Assembly: GCA_023430065.1 (NCBI GenBank)
Contig: JAEZCG010000156.1
Location: 1-31,089, forward strand
Direction of reading: 5' to 3'
From: Pseudomonadota bacterium
Lineage (GTDB): Bacteria; Pseudomonadota; Gammaproteobacteria; Burkholderiales; SHXO01
Length of the DNA stretch: 31,089 nucleotides
In this document: piece by piece, positions 1 to 8,205 of the stretch
How positions within the stretch are numbered: position 1 is the stretch's first letter
Layout: each line of letters begins with the position of its first letter
Position numbers and translations under genes: made by a program
The notes under the pieces: model-generated
What the model was told of the DNA's origin: nothing
Seen by the model: only the letters and a program-made list of their open reading frames with translations
Database searches by the model: none

Positions 1-1463
1 TCATCATGCTGATCAATGTGATCAGCGGGCTCATAATCGGGACCGCGCAGCACGACCTCGGGCTCGGCGAGGCTGCGGGGATCTACACCTTGCTCGCCAT
101 CGGCGACGGTCTGGTGGCACAGGTGCCGGCCCTGGTGATCTCGACTGCCGCGGGCATCCTGGTGACCCGCGTCTCGGCCGAGCAGGATCTCAATGCGCAG
201 CTGCTCGAGCAGCTCGGAAGCCGCCCACAGGTGCTCTACATCACCGGCGGGATTCTCGGCGTGCTCGGCCTGATTCCTGGCATGCCGCACATCGCCTTCC
301 TGCTGATCGGCGCGAGTATCGCGGGTGTGGCGTGGTGGCTGGAGCGGCGGGCGCGCGAGCCGGTGGAGGAGGCGCCGTCTCCGGTTCAGGAGGCCACGCC
401 GGAGCCGCTGGAGGTCTCGTGGGCCGACGTCATGCCCATCGACGTGCTCGGTCTGGAGGTCGGCTACCGCCTCATTCCCTTGGTGGATCGCAACCAGGAC
501 GGCGAACTGCTGCGTCGCATCCGCGGGCTGCGCAAGAAGTTCGCCGCAGACATGGGATTCCTGGTGCCGTCGGTGCACATCCGCGACAACCTCGAACTGC
601 GTCCCAACGCCTATCGCATCACGCTCAAAGGGGTGGATGTGGGCAACGGCGACGTCTCGCCGGGGATGTATATGGCCATCAATCCCGGGCGGGTACTCGG
701 ACCGCTCGCGGGTCCGCAGACCAAGGATCCCGCCTTCGGGCTGCCAGCGGTGTGGATCGATGCGGCCTCGCGCGAGAACGCCCAGGCGATGGGCTACACC
801 GTGGTGGACGCGAGCACCGTCGTGGCCACGCACCTGTCCAGCGTGATCCAGGCGCACGCGGCGGAGCTGCTCGGACGCGAGGAGACGCAGGCGCTGCTCG
901 ATCACCTGTCGAAGGATTCGAGCAAGCTGGTCGAGGACGTGGTGCCCAAGCTGCTGCCGCTGCCGACCGTGCAGAAGGTGCTGCAGAACCTGCTCGCCGA
1001 GGGCGTGCACATCCGCGACATGCGCTCGATTCTCGAATCTCTGGCGGAGCACGCCATCCGCACCCAGGATGCCGAAGAACTTACGCAGGCGGTGCGCGTG
1101 GCGCTGGGCCGGACGATCCTGCAGCAGATCTTCGGCGCAGCGCGCGAGCTGGAGGTGTTCTCCCTCGATCCGCAGCTGGAGCAGATCCTGACGCAGGCTG
1201 GTTCGGTGCGCGGGGCCGAGGGGCCGGGGCTGGAGCCGGGACTGGCGGAGCGGTTGCTGCGTCAGGCGAGCGAACTCAGTCAGGCGCGCGAGCAACTGGG
1301 ACAGCCGTCGGTCCTGCTCGTGCCGCCGGTGCTGCGTGGCCTGCTGGCGCGTTTCCTCAGGCGGGCGGCGCCGCAGTTGCGCGTCGTGTCGCAATCGGAG
1401 ATCCCCGAGAACCGGGTGATCAAGGTCGTCGCAATGCTTGGTGGCGCGGGAGGCCGCGCATGA
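1..1463 (+). CDS. flhA: Flagellar export gate protein FlhA (5' truncated by window edge)
   Basis: FlhA is the large inner-membrane subunit of the flagellar type III export gate; its cytoplasmic domain docks chaperone-substrate complexes. The reading frame is open to the left edge, so the visible roughly 485 residues are the C-terminal two thirds of a protein usually near 690 residues. The N-terminal part shows the conserved FHIPEP-family membrane segment with the motif YTLLAIGDGLVAQVPAL followed by STAAGILVTR. Another hydrophobic pair follows at about residues 78-108, then the long soluble domain (about 125-485) ending in VIKVVAMLGG. The stop codon lies just before the flhF start, as in the usual flhA-flhF-flhG-fliA order. 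No frameshift is visible. The identification is secure; only the 5' end is missing. Confidence 0.96.
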   Translation, partial: IMLINVISGLIIGTAQHDLGLGEAAGIYTLLAIGDGLVAQVPALVISTAAGILVTRVSAEQDLNAQLLEQLGSRPQVLYITGGILGVLGLIPGMPHIAFLLIGASIAGVAWWLERRAREPVEEAPSPVQEATPEPLEVSWADVMPIDVLGLEVGYRLIPLVDRNQDGELLRRIRGLRKKFAADMGFLVPSVHIRDNLELRPNAYRITLKGVDVGNGDVSPGMYMAINPGRVLGPLAGPQTKDPAFGLPAVWIDAASRENAQAMGYTVVDASTVVATHLSSVIQAHAAELLGREETQALLDHLSKDSSKLVEDVVPKLLPLPTVQKVLQNLLAEGVHIRDMRSILESLAEHAIRTQDAEELTQAVRVALGRTILQQIFGAARELEVFSLDPQLEQILTQAGSVRGAEGPGLEPGLAERLLRQASELSQAREQLGQPSVLLVPPVLRGLLARFLRRAAPQLRVVSQSEIPENRVIKVVAMLGGAGGRA

Positions 1464-1467
1464 CGTC

Positions 1468-2967
1468 ATGCTAGTGCGCAAGTTCTACGCGGAAACCGCG
1501 CGGGAAGCGCTGCGCCTCGTGAGGCAGGCGCTGGGCGAGGAGGCACTGATCCTGTCGAACCGGACGGTCGGACACGGGGTGGAGATCCTCGCCACCTCAC
1601 CTGGCGAGGTGCAGTCGGTGACCATGTCGGCGCTCAGGCCGATCGATCTGCAACAGAAGCGAAGCCCTCAGCCGGCTGCACCGGCTCGGCCGCCGCTTTC
1701 CGCATCCCTGCGCGCCGCCGCACCGCAGAACGTGCGACCCGACCCACGCTTCGCGCGGCCCGTGCGCGCGGCGGAGGCCCCTGCGGGAGCGGCTCCCGCG
1801 GTGCGCTCGCCGGTCGCGACCCCCGACCGCGCGCGTGCCGGCGATGCGACCTACGCCGCGCGCTACGACGAATGGTTGTTCAAGACTTCGTCCGCTGCCG
1901 CAGACGAGGCGGGCGCGCGCGTGGATCTGAGCGCAGCCGCGTTGCACGCTTCCGCGACATCAGCGCGAGCCGGGGCAGATTCGGTCCCCAGTCCGGCGGC
2001 GGTACCGGCGAGTGCGGGCGCCACCTATGCGACGGGAGCCGGCACGCCGATGAGCTACGATCTCGTGCACGAACTGCGTCTGTTGCGATCGCTCGTCGAG
2101 GGGCAGTTGGCGGCCTTCGCCTGGAGCGACCTCAAGCGGCGCGATGCAGCGCGCAGCGAAGCGCTGCGGCGCTTGCTCGGTGCGGGGTTCAGCGGCCCGC
2201 TGTCACGCGCGCTGGTCGACGAGTTGCCGGAAGGGCTCGATGCGGCGCACGCCATCCGCCTGCTCAAGACGCGTTTGCAGCAGCGCGTGCGCATCGCCCC
2301 GGCCGGGGCCGGTCTGGTCGATGCTGGCGGCATTCTGGCGCTGGTCGGACCGACCGGAGTGGGCAAGACCACGACCGTGGCCAAACTCGCGGCCGAATGC
2401 ACCCTCAAGCACGGTCCCGCGAAACTGGCCCTGGTCACCACCGACACCTACCGCATCGGTGCGGTCGACCAGCTGCGCATCTACGGCAAGATTCTCGGCG
2501 TGGCCGTGTACGCCATTCGTAACGAAGGCGACCTGCGCAGCACCCTCGAGGACCTGCGCAACAGGCATCTGGTGTTGATCGACACGGTCGGCATGAGCCA
2601 GCGCGACCGCCGCCTGGCCGACCAAGTGGCGCTATTGTCCGGGGCCACCCGGCGCGTGCAGCGCGTGCTGCTCGTCTCGGCCGTGTCGCACCTGAACGTG
2701 ATCGAGGACGTGGTGCGCGCCTATCGGGGTCCGGACCTCGCGGGCTGCATCCTCACCAAGATCGACGAGGCGCTGAATCTCGGTACGGCGCTCGACGCTC
2801 TGATCCGGCACGACCTGCCGCTGCACTACGTCACCAACGGACAGCGCGTACCCGAGGACCTGCATCGGCCCAATCCGCTGTATCTGGTCGAGCGCGCCTT
2901 CCGCGACAGCCCGCAGCCGATGGACGAGAGCGAGCTTCCCTACACGCTCGCGGCTGGGCAGAACTGA
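1468..2967 (+). CDS. flhF: Flagellar SRP-like GTPase FlhF
   Basis: FlhF is an SRP-family GTPase that sets flagellar position and number together with FlhG. I place the start at the ATG at 1468 because the protein then begins MLVRKFYAETAREALRLV, the typical FlhF N-terminus; an upstream GTG at 1438 would add ten residues overlapping flhA. The 499-residue protein has a Pro/Ala-rich low-complexity B region (about 60-200), an N domain, then the G domain. Visible GTPase motifs are the P-loop GPTGVGKTTTVAKLA at about residue 294, TTDTYRIGAVDQLRIYGK, the G3 motif IDTVGMSQRD, and the G4 motif TKID. It is 4 nt from flhA and 33 nt from flhG, implying one transcript. Confidence 0.95.
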   Translation: MLVRKFYAETAREALRLVRQALGEEALILSNRTVGHGVEILATSPGEVQSVTMSALRPIDLQQKRSPQPAAPARPPLSASLRAAAPQNVRPDPRFARPVRAAEAPAGAAPAVRSPVATPDRARAGDATYAARYDEWLFKTSSAAADEAGARVDLSAAALHASATSARAGADSVPSPAAVPASAGATYATGAGTPMSYDLVHELRLLRSLVEGQLAAFAWSDLKRRDAARSEALRRLLGAGFSGPLSRALVDELPEGLDAAHAIRLLKTRLQQRVRIAPAGAGLVDAGGILALVGPTGVGKTTTVAKLAAECTLKHGPAKLALVTTDTYRIGAVDQLRIYGKILGVAVYAIRNEGDLRSTLEDLRNRHLVLIDTVGMSQRDRRLADQVALLSGATRRVQRVLLVSAVSHLNVIEDVVRAYRGPDLAGCILTKIDEALNLGTALDALIRHDLPLHYVTNGQRVPEDLHRPNPLYLVERAFRDSPQPMDESELPYTLAAGQN

Positions 2968-3000
2968 TCCTCGAGGACCGATGAAGGGGAGGATGAGCCA

Positions 3001-3861
3001 ATGACCGAAGCGCTTGCCGACCAGGCTGCGGGATTGCGGCGCCTGATCGCGCCGGGCAACCTGCGCGCCCTGATGGTGACGGCGGGCTCGGCTGCGCCGG
3101 CGCACGGCGTCGTTGCCGCCAACCTGGCCCTGGCCCTCGCGGCGCAGGGAAGGGGAGTGGTGTTGTGGGACGCGACTGGGGCCGAGCGTAGCGCCTCCTG
3201 GCTGCTCGGCGCTTCCGGCAGGCTGGATCTGATGGATGCGGTAACGGGCCAGCGTTCGATCGACGAGATCGCGCTGCAAGTGCGCGAGACCTTGCGCGTG
3301 GTACCTGCGAGCCGCTTCTTCGCCGGCTGGCAGCGACTGCGGCCCCAGGACATCGGGCGGCTCGCGGATGTGTTGATCGGCCTGTCGCGCGAGGCGGACG
3401 TATCCATCGTCGATGCGCCGGTGGCGGGCTTCCATGCGCTGCCGCTTGCCGAGGAAGTGGCGCTGGTGACGCGGGCGGAGCCCGACTCGGTCACGCGCAG
3501 CTATCGCCTCCTCAAGCGCATCGCCATGGATGGCGGGCACGGGCGCATCGGGGTGATTCTGCAGGCCACACAGGGGATTGCCCATGCGCACTCGGTGTTC
3601 GACAACCTTGCGGCCACTTCCTTGCAGTTTCTCGGCATCGAGATCGAGTGCCTGGGGATCCTGCCGGACGAAGCCGTTGCCGAGCGTGCAGTCGCGCTGC
3701 GGCAACCCGCAGTCGAGATGTTTTCCGGGACCGAGACGGCGCGCGCGCTGCGCGCCTGTGCCGACCGCGTCATGCTCCAGCCGCGCGCGGGCGAAATTTC
3801 CGCGTACGCCCTGGCTGCGCGTATGGTGTCGGCCGTCCGTTCCGCCTCGCAAAGCCGGTAG
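3001..3861 (+). CDS. flhG: FlhG/FleN-like MinD-family protein with degenerate ATPase motifs
   Basis: The position directly after flhF and the N-terminal DQAAGLRRL motif, the segment that stimulates FlhF GTPase activity in known FlhG proteins, identify a 286-residue FlhG. A strong ribosome site (GGGGAGG) lies 8 nt before the ATG. The fold pattern of a MinD/ParA protein is visible, but the deviant Walker A is lost: where family members have SGKGGVGKT this protein has AGSAAPAHG, so both lysines and the threonine are absent. The second conserved Asp after the next strand is also changed (WDAT). A Walker B-like Asp (SIVDAP) remains. I infer a protein that may still bind FlhF but is unlikely to bind and hydrolyse ATP normally. 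Divergent FlhG copies may be a lineage trait. Confidence 0.8.
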   Translation: MTEALADQAAGLRRLIAPGNLRALMVTAGSAAPAHGVVAANLALALAAQGRGVVLWDATGAERSASWLLGASGRLDLMDAVTGQRSIDEIALQVRETLRVVPASRFFAGWQRLRPQDIGRLADVLIGLSREADVSIVDAPVAGFHALPLAEEVALVTRAEPDSVTRSYRLLKRIAMDGGHGRIGVILQATQGIAHAHSVFDNLAATSLQFLGIEIECLGILPDEAVAERAVALRQPAVEMFSGTETARALRACADRVMLQPRAGEISAYALAARMVSAVRSASQSR

Positions 3862-3904
3862 AATGCGCCTGCCGAGAAGCGACCGAGAGCCGTAGCCCGT
3901 ACCC

Positions 3905-4624
3905 ATGGCAACTTCCACCCTGACCGCTGACCAGAGCAAGCTGGTCGAGCAGATGGCGCCCCTAGTCAAGCGCATCGCCTACCATTTCATGGCGCGACTG
4001 CCTGCGAGCGTGCACGTGGACGACCTGATCCAGGCGGGTCTGCTCGGTCTGCTCGATGCAGCGAAGAATTTCGACGATACGCAGGGAGCGCAGTTCGAGA
4101 CGTATGCGATCCAGCGCATCCGCGGTTCGATCCTCGACGAATTGCGCCAGGCCGACTGGCTGCCACGCAACGTCCGCAAGAACCTGAGGCGCATCGAGGC
4201 CACGATCAACCTGCTCGAGCAGCGACTGGGACGGGCACCCAAGGAGCCGGAGCTGGCCGAGGAGATGGGCGTCGCGCTGGACGAGTACCAGCACATGCTG
4301 CTCGAATCGCGCGGCTACCAGCTGCTGCACTACGAGGACTTCCAGGAGTCGGAGGACAGCGATTTCTTCGATGTCTTCGTGGCGCAAAACCAGGTCGGCC
4401 CGCTCGACGTGCTCGAGGACCAGCGGTTCCGGCGGGCACTGGTGCAGGCGATCGGTGTGCTGCCCGAGCGCGAGAAGACGGTCATGGGCCTGTACTACGA
4501 GCAGGAGATGAACCTCAAGGAGATCGGCGAGGTTCTCGGTGTCTCCGAATCGCGCGTGTGCCAGTTGCATAGCCAGGCGGTCGCGCGCCTGCGTTCCCGC
4601 CTGCGCAGCTACACTCAGAAGTAG
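3905..4624 (+). CDS. fliA: RNA polymerase sigma-28 factor FliA
   Basis: FliA directs RNA polymerase to late flagellar promoters and is held inactive by FlgM until the hook is complete. The 239-residue protein has region 2 (KRIAYHFMARLPASVHVDDL, then QAGLLGLLDAAKNFD), region 2.4 (RIRGSILDELRQADWLPRNV), region 3 (RLGRAPKEPELAEEMGV) and region 4 (LPEREKTVMGLYYEQEM, then LKEIGEVLGVSESRVCQLHS). Length and order match the family. It sits 43 nt after flhG with no obvious promoter of its own, so it is probably cotranscribed with flhAFG. Its partner flgM and several matches to its promoter consensus are in this window. Confidence 0.96.
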   Translation: MATSTLTADQSKLVEQMAPLVKRIAYHFMARLPASVHVDDLIQAGLLGLLDAAKNFDDTQGAQFETYAIQRIRGSILDELRQADWLPRNVRKNLRRIEATINLLEQRLGRAPKEPELAEEMGVALDEYQHMLLESRGYQLLHYEDFQESEDSDFFDVFVAQNQVGPLDVLEDQRFRRALVQAIGVLPEREKTVMGLYYEQEMNLKEIGEVLGVSESRVCQLHSQAVARLRSRLRSYTQK

Positions 4625-4634
4625 GCGCGGACAG

Positions 4635-4666
4635 GGCGTCGCGCAGCCAGCACCGTCTGCGACGCC
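4635..4666 (+). terminator. Possible hairpin terminator after fliA
   Basis: Inverted repeat GGCGTCGC / GCGACGCC, an 8-bp stem with a 16-nt loop, starting 10 nt after the fliA stop codon. There is no T-run after it, so it would be a weak or factor-assisted terminator at best. Its position between fliA and the separate motC promoter is what makes it plausible. Confidence 0.3.
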
Positions 4667-4681
4667 GGCACCGCCCTGCGG

Positions 4682-4708
4682 TCAAGTTTGATCCTTCTTC
4701 GCCGTTAT
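4682..4708 (+). promoter_or_regulatory. Sigma-28 (FliA) promoter of motCD
   Basis: TCAAGTTT, 11 nt, GCCGTTAT. The known FliA consensus is TAAAGTTT-N11-GCCGATAA; this site matches 7 of 8 and 6 of 8 positions with exact spacing. It lies about 64 nt before the motC start codon in the only gap between fliA and motC, where a class III promoter is expected for stator genes. Confidence 0.75.
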
Positions 4709-4772
4709 CTGGCTGGCCGGGCGAGCGTCGCCCTTTCACGCAGCTGCCTGATTCCTCGACCTCCCGCGCCTC

Positions 4773-5516
4773 ATGGACCGTACGAGCCTCATCGGACTCG
4801 CCCTGGGTCTGGCCGCGATCGTTGGCGGACAACTCCTCGAAGGCGGAGAGCTGCGCTCGCTGCTGCAGGTGACCGCCTTCGCCATCGTTATTGGGGGCAC
4901 CTTGGGCGCAGTGATGCTGCAAACGTCCCCGGCGGTGTTCATGGCGGGCGTGCGCCTGCTGCCCTGGGTATTTCGCCCACCCGTGACCGAGTTCCGTGCG
5001 ACCCTGGACCGGCTGGTGCTGTGGGGCAGCACGGCACGAAAGGGCGGCCTGCTCGCCCTCGAACCGATGATGCGCGGCGCGATCGACCCGTACACCCGCA
5101 AGGGGCTGCAGCTGGTCGTCGACGGCGCCGAGCCGCAGGTTCTGCGCGAGGCGCTCCAGCTGGAGATCGATACGTGGGAGGACGCGCAGCGCCAGGCGGC
5201 GCGCGTGTGGGAAGCGGCGGGCGGTTACGCGCCCACCATCGGCATCATCGGTGCGGTCATGGGGCTGATCCAGGTCATGCAGAACCTGTCGGATCCTGCC
5301 CGCCTCGGCGCCGGCATCGCCGTCGCCTTCGTCGCGACGATCTACGGCGTCGGCTCGGCCAACCTTTTTTTCCTGCCGGTCGCCAGCAAGCTCAAGGCGA
5401 TCATTGCCCGCCAGGTTCGGCTGCGCGAGATGATCGCCGACGCAATGGAGGCCATTGCCTCGGGCGAGAATCCGCGCAACATCGAGCTGCGCCTGGAGGG
5501 CTATTTTGTCCGGTGA
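4773..5516 (+). CDS. motC: Flagellar stator protein MotC (MotA family)
   Basis: A 247-residue MotA/TolQ/ExbB-type membrane protein that forms the stator ion channel with the MotB-like partner encoded next. Visible are an N-terminal membrane segment (SLIGLALGLAAIVGGQLLEG), a second (VTAFAIVIGGTLGAVML), a cytoplasmic loop rich in charged residues (about 75-145), and two C-terminal membrane segments (YAPTIGIIGAVMGLIQVM and GAGIAVAFVATIYGVGSANL). The length and the neighbour with an OmpA-like domain fit the MotC/MotD pair that sits after fliA in Pseudomonas and many Betaproteobacteria, rather than the longer MotA. It sits behind a sigma-28 promoter match and overlaps motD by 11 nt, so the two are translationally linked. 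Confidence 0.9.
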   Translation: MDRTSLIGLALGLAAIVGGQLLEGGELRSLLQVTAFAIVIGGTLGAVMLQTSPAVFMAGVRLLPWVFRPPVTEFRATLDRLVLWGSTARKGGLLALEPMMRGAIDPYTRKGLQLVVDGAEPQVLREALQLEIDTWEDAQRQAARVWEAAGGYAPTIGIIGAVMGLIQVMQNLSDPARLGAGIAVAFVATIYGVGSANLFFLPVASKLKAIIARQVRLREMIADAMEAIASGENPRNIELRLEGYFVR

Positions 5517-6402
5517 GCCGGATGAGGACGGCGCGCCGGTGCCGATGCGACCCAAGCCAGCGCGCCCCCGGCGCGTCGCTGGCCCACGGGCGGATGCCGA
5601 CCAGGCGGAGAACGCCGACCGCTGGCTGGTCAGCTATGCCGATTTCATCACGCTGCTGTTCGCCTTCTTCGTCGTGATGTACGCGATTTCGCAGGTCAAC
5701 GAAGGCAAGTACAAGCTGCTCTCCGACGCGCTCATCCAGGCGTTCAAGCCGGAGGCCTCGCTGCAGGGGACCTCCAGCGCCGATCGCGTGATGCCCGGAG
5801 AGGGCGTGCGCAGTTCAGCCGAGCAAGGCAAGGCCCGCCTGGAGAAGATCGCCCAGGAACTGGTGACGTCGTTGGGCGATCTGGTCAAGACGGGTCAGGT
5901 GCGCGTGACGGAGAGTGGGATCGGACTGGCGATCGAGATCAATGCCAGCGTCCTGTTCGAGTCGGCGCAGGCGGACTTGATGCCGCAGGCCATGCCGGTG
6001 CTCGCCAGCTTGGCGGAGGCGCTCTCGCCGCTGCCCAACGACATCCAGGTCGAGGGGCATACCGACAGCACGCCCATCAACAGCGCGAGATTTCCGTCGA
6101 ACTGGGAGTTGTCGGCCTCCCGGGCGGGAAGTGTCGTGCGTCTGTTCAACGCGCTCGGCGTGGCGTCGGTGCGGCTGGTCGCAGTCGGCTACGCGGACAC
6201 CCGCAACATCGCTCCTAACGATACGCCGGAAGGGCGCTCGCGCAATCGGCGGGTGACGGTGATGATCCTACCCGAGCGGGTGCGTAACGCCGCCTCCAGG
6301 CCGGCCGTGCCGCCGCAGCCGGCGCCGGATCCGGCGGCACCGCCGCCGGCGTCCATCCGGCCGAACCTCGAGGACAGCTCGTTCGCGGCGTCGCCGCGCT
6401 AG
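5506..6402 (+). CDS. motD: Flagellar stator protein MotD (MotB family, OmpA-like domain)
   Basis: MotD anchors the stator to peptidoglycan and carries the proton-binding Asp. I choose the TTG at 5506, inside the end of motC, because GGAGGG lies 5 nt upstream; the next in-frame ATG at 5545 has no ribosome site. The 298-residue product has a short cytoplasmic N-terminus and one membrane segment starting RWLVSYADFITLLFAFFVV, whose Asp is the expected ion-binding residue. A plug/linker region follows, then a C-terminal OmpA-like domain with VEGHTDSTPI, NWELSASRA and GRSRNRRVTVMI. A Pro/Ala-rich tail follows (about 265-298). The start choice is less certain than the identity. Confidence 0.9.
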   Translation: MSGEPDEDGAPVPMRPKPARPRRVAGPRADADQAENADRWLVSYADFITLLFAFFVVMYAISQVNEGKYKLLSDALIQAFKPEASLQGTSSADRVMPGEGVRSSAEQGKARLEKIAQELVTSLGDLVKTGQVRVTESGIGLAIEINASVLFESAQADLMPQAMPVLASLAEALSPLPNDIQVEGHTDSTPINSARFPSNWELSASRAGSVVRLFNALGVASVRLVAVGYADTRNIAPNDTPEGRSRNRRVTVMILPERVRNAASRPAVPPQPAPDPAAPPPASIRPNLEDSSFAASPR

Positions 6403-6435
6403 AGTGGTCGCGCCCCGGGGTCGACGGCAGATGCG

Positions 6436-6451
6436 CTCGGTTCTAGCCGAG
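6436..6451. terminator. Weak hairpin between convergent motD and flgN
   Basis: CTCGG / CCGAG inverted repeat with a 6-nt loop in the 69-nt gap between two converging genes. It could terminate transcripts from either side, but it is short and lacks a T-run, so the support is positional only. Confidence 0.2.
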
Positions 6452-6471
6452 GCCGCTCGCGGCCGCGCATG

Positions 6472-6939
6472 TCAGGCTTGACCGAGCACCCGGTTTGCCG
6501 ACTGGAACAGGCTCTGCCCGTCGGGGCCATAGATGCTGTGATGCCGCGCGGCAGCGTGAAAGGTGTCCAGGGCTGCCCGATTGTGCGCCATGCGCGAGGC
6601 GAGCAGTTCGCCGTTGCTGCGATTGCGCTCGCGGGCCTCGGTCGCTACGCAGACCAGGCGGGTCCACAGCGATGGGAGCCGACTGTCGTGCGCTGCGATC
6701 TGCACGCGAAAGGTGTCGGCCCGTGGATCCAGCGACGTCGCATGCAGGGCGGCGGATCTCGCCTGTGCGAGTTCCGCCAGATGCTCGACAGCACGTGCCT
6801 TGTCGTCGGAGAGGGAGAGCAGGTGGTCGACGTCGGCGCCCACCAGAGCGGCGTACTCCTCTTCGAGCACGCGGTTCAGGGCCTCGAACCCGGTAATCTC
6901 CGCGCTCAGCGCATCGGCCAGGGCAGGGCGCTCGCTCAC
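6472..6939 (-). CDS. flgN: Flagellar export chaperone FlgN
   Basis: FlgN is the cytoplasmic chaperone that delivers the hook-filament junction proteins FlgK and FlgL, both encoded in this window, to the export apparatus. The 155-residue, mostly helical protein begins MSERPALADALSAEITGF. Its C-terminal half carries the family-typical NRAALDTF and SIYGPDGQ motifs. It follows flgM by 31 nt on the same strand, the common flgA-flgM-flgN arrangement. The product is strongly alpha-helical with no membrane segment or signal peptide, as expected. Confidence 0.9.
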   Translation of the reverse strand: MSERPALADALSAEITGFEALNRVLEEEYAALVGADVDHLLSLSDDKARAVEHLAELAQARSAALHATSLDPRADTFRVQIAAHDSRLPSLWTRLVCVATEARERNRSNGELLASRMAHNRAALDTFHAAARHHSIYGPDGQSLFQSANRVLGQA

Positions 6940-6970
6940 GTGGGGCCCGGACGGCGCCGCGACGGGACGA

Positions 6971-7282
6971 TCAGGCCTGCTGGTTGACCAGCAGGTCGCG
7001 GACGGTGGTCAGCAGCTTGTCTGCCACCACTTCAGAATCGATCTGGAAGCGGCCTTCGGCGATCGCCTGCTTCACCGCATCGACGCGCGCGGCATCCACC
7101 ACGCCCACGTCGTTGAGCATCTTCTCCAGCTGTGCCAGCTGAGCGGACAGGGACGTGATCTCGACCTTGTCGCGTGCCGCAGGCGTGGCGGGAGGCTGGG
7201 CGCCGCCAGCCTTGCCTGCCGCGACTTCCGGCGCTCCGGTCGGGTTGACCGGCTTGATGGAACCACCACCGTTGATCTTCAC
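6971..7282 (-). CDS. flgM: Anti-sigma-28 factor FlgM
   Basis: FlgM binds FliA and is secreted through the finished hook, which releases FliA. The natural start is a GTG at 7282: it gives the classic N-terminus VKINGGGSIKPV and has GAGGA 8 nt upstream. A longer open frame to 7411 encodes nothing FlgM-like. The 103-residue product has a disordered first half rich in Gly/Ala/Pro and a C-terminal sigma-28 binding helix region (LSAQLAQLEKML through SEVVADKLLTTVRDLL). It lies between flgA and flgN on the minus strand, with 174 nt before it that hold a candidate sigma-28 promoter. Confidence 0.92.
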   Translation of the reverse strand: MKINGGGSIKPVNPTGAPEVAAGKAGGAQPPATPAARDKVEITSLSAQLAQLEKMLNDVGVVDAARVDAVKQAIAEGRFQIDSEVVADKLLTTVRDLLVNQQA

Positions 7283-7349
7283 GAGCCTGTTCCTCGTAGA
7301 GGCGCTCCGCCATGAAGCAGAGCGATGTGAATCCGATGACCCTGAGACA

Positions 7350-7376
7350 GTTACGACCGTCCGGGAGCCTTCTTTA
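7350..7376 (-). promoter_or_regulatory. Candidate sigma-28 promoter of flgM
   Basis: On the minus strand TAAA is followed by exactly 15 nt and then GTCGTAAC. The -35 core is good (TAAAG), while the -10 matches GCCGATAA at only about half its positions. The gap between flgA and flgM is 174 nt, long enough for a promoter, and flgM commonly has its own FliA-dependent promoter. The rest of this gap shows no gene. Confidence 0.4.
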
Positions 7377-7456
7377 GCGCCGTATCGCCTTCGCGCCGGC
7401 CAAAAGGGCAATCCTAGACCGGCGTGCGCGGATGTTCAACCGACCTCCCTGGCCGA

Positions 7457-8191
7457 TCAGCGGACTTCGACCAAGCCTGGTCCGGTCGCGATTCCGCTGA
7501 CCACCTTGCCGGATGCAGTCTTCACGCGCACGGCGGCATTCTCCACCGCATTGTTCAGCGCGCGACCCTCGGAATCCACGCGGAATCCGTCGCCGGTATA
7601 CACGAGCTGCACCTGCTGGCCCTGCTTCACGAGCAACGCGCCGCGCAGCATGTCGGGACGTAGCGTGGACCCCGCCGGGAGCGCGGCGACCGTCGACCTT
7701 CCTATTGCCTGAGCCTGCTGCGTGAGGACACCCAATGGAAGCTGTGTCAGATCGTAGTCGCGGGTCGCGAGGTCGGCCTCCTCGATGCGCTCCCCACGTC
7801 CCAGTGCACGGGCAGTGATCAGTACTGGTGCGTGTACCCGCACGATGAGTGGCACGTTCACGCTCCACCCTCCCGGTGCATCGCAGCGCACCACCACGTA
7901 GCTCCTGCCCCATAACCGCGTGCCGGGTGCCGTGGAGGCAATGGTACGGTCACAGGCATGCAGCCGTGTGCGCGGATCGAGGCCGATTGCCTCGATTTCC
8001 ACCCTTCCCTGCAGAGCGGCCGTTTGCGCGTATGCGTGCTCGAGGGCGACCCGTTCCAGGTCTTCAAGCGCATGCACTCCATCCGCGGCCAGCACGCCGG
8101 CCGCCGCCGGTCCCAGCACCGCCATCGGCAGGCAGCGCGCGCACCATCGTGAAAGTAATCGGATCGAGCAGCGGGTCATCAAGTCGGGCAT
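7457..8191 (-). CDS. flgA: Flagellar P-ring assembly chaperone FlgA
   Basis: FlgA is a periplasmic chaperone needed for polymerising FlgI into the P-ring. The 244-residue precursor has a Sec signal peptide (LLSRWCARCLPMAVLGPAAA, cut near VLA-AD). The C-terminal half has a SAF-type domain: VLITARALGRGERIEEADL, then a stretch with LPAGSTLRPDML, and a final beta-domain with KQGQQVQLVYTGDGFRVDSEG and GKVVSGIA. Pairing with flgM and flgN is typical. An in-frame ATG four codons downstream is an equally possible start, as neither has a well-spaced ribosome site. It is divergent from the diguanylate cyclase gene by 37 nt. Confidence 0.92.
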   Translation of the reverse strand: MPDLMTRCSIRLLSRWCARCLPMAVLGPAAAGVLAADGVHALEDLERVALEHAYAQTAALQGRVEIEAIGLDPRTRLHACDRTIASTAPGTRLWGRSYVVVRCDAPGGWSVNVPLIVRVHAPVLITARALGRGERIEEADLATRDYDLTQLPLGVLTQQAQAIGRSTVAALPAGSTLRPDMLRGALLVKQGQQVQLVYTGDGFRVDSEGRALNNAVENAAVRVKTASGKVVSGIATGPGLVEVR

Positions 8192-8205
8192 CCCCCGGAC
8201 GTTAA
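8179..8205 (+). promoter_or_regulatory. Candidate sigma-28 promoter of the diguanylate cyclase gene
   Basis: TCAAGTCG, 11 nt, GACGTTAA, compared with TAAAGTTT-N11-GCCGATAA: 5 of 8 and 6 of 8 positions, exact spacing. It shares the TCAAG -35 core with the motCD and flgKL sites in this window. It overlaps the first codons of flgA on the other strand and ends 23 nt before the cyclase ATG, leaving a very short leader. Confidence 0.5.

Noticed and set aside
3001..3861. flhG as a pseudogene
   Set aside because: The frame is intact, has a strong ribosome site, keeps the DQAxxLR motif and the MinD-like strand pattern; loss is restricted to the nucleotide site, which suggests functional divergence rather than decay.
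2632..3975. Open frame of 447 codons antisense to flhF, flhG and fliA
   Set aside because: Arg/Gln-rich composition, no motifs, and it spans three well-supported genes on the other strand.
4635..4666. Hairpin after fliA as a riboswitch or small RNA
   Set aside because: Too short and simple; a transcription end signal or chance GC-rich pairing explains it better.
7312..7377. 21-codon plus-strand ORF between flgM and flgA
   Set aside because: No ribosome site, antisense to the flgM leader, and it overlaps the candidate flgM promoter.
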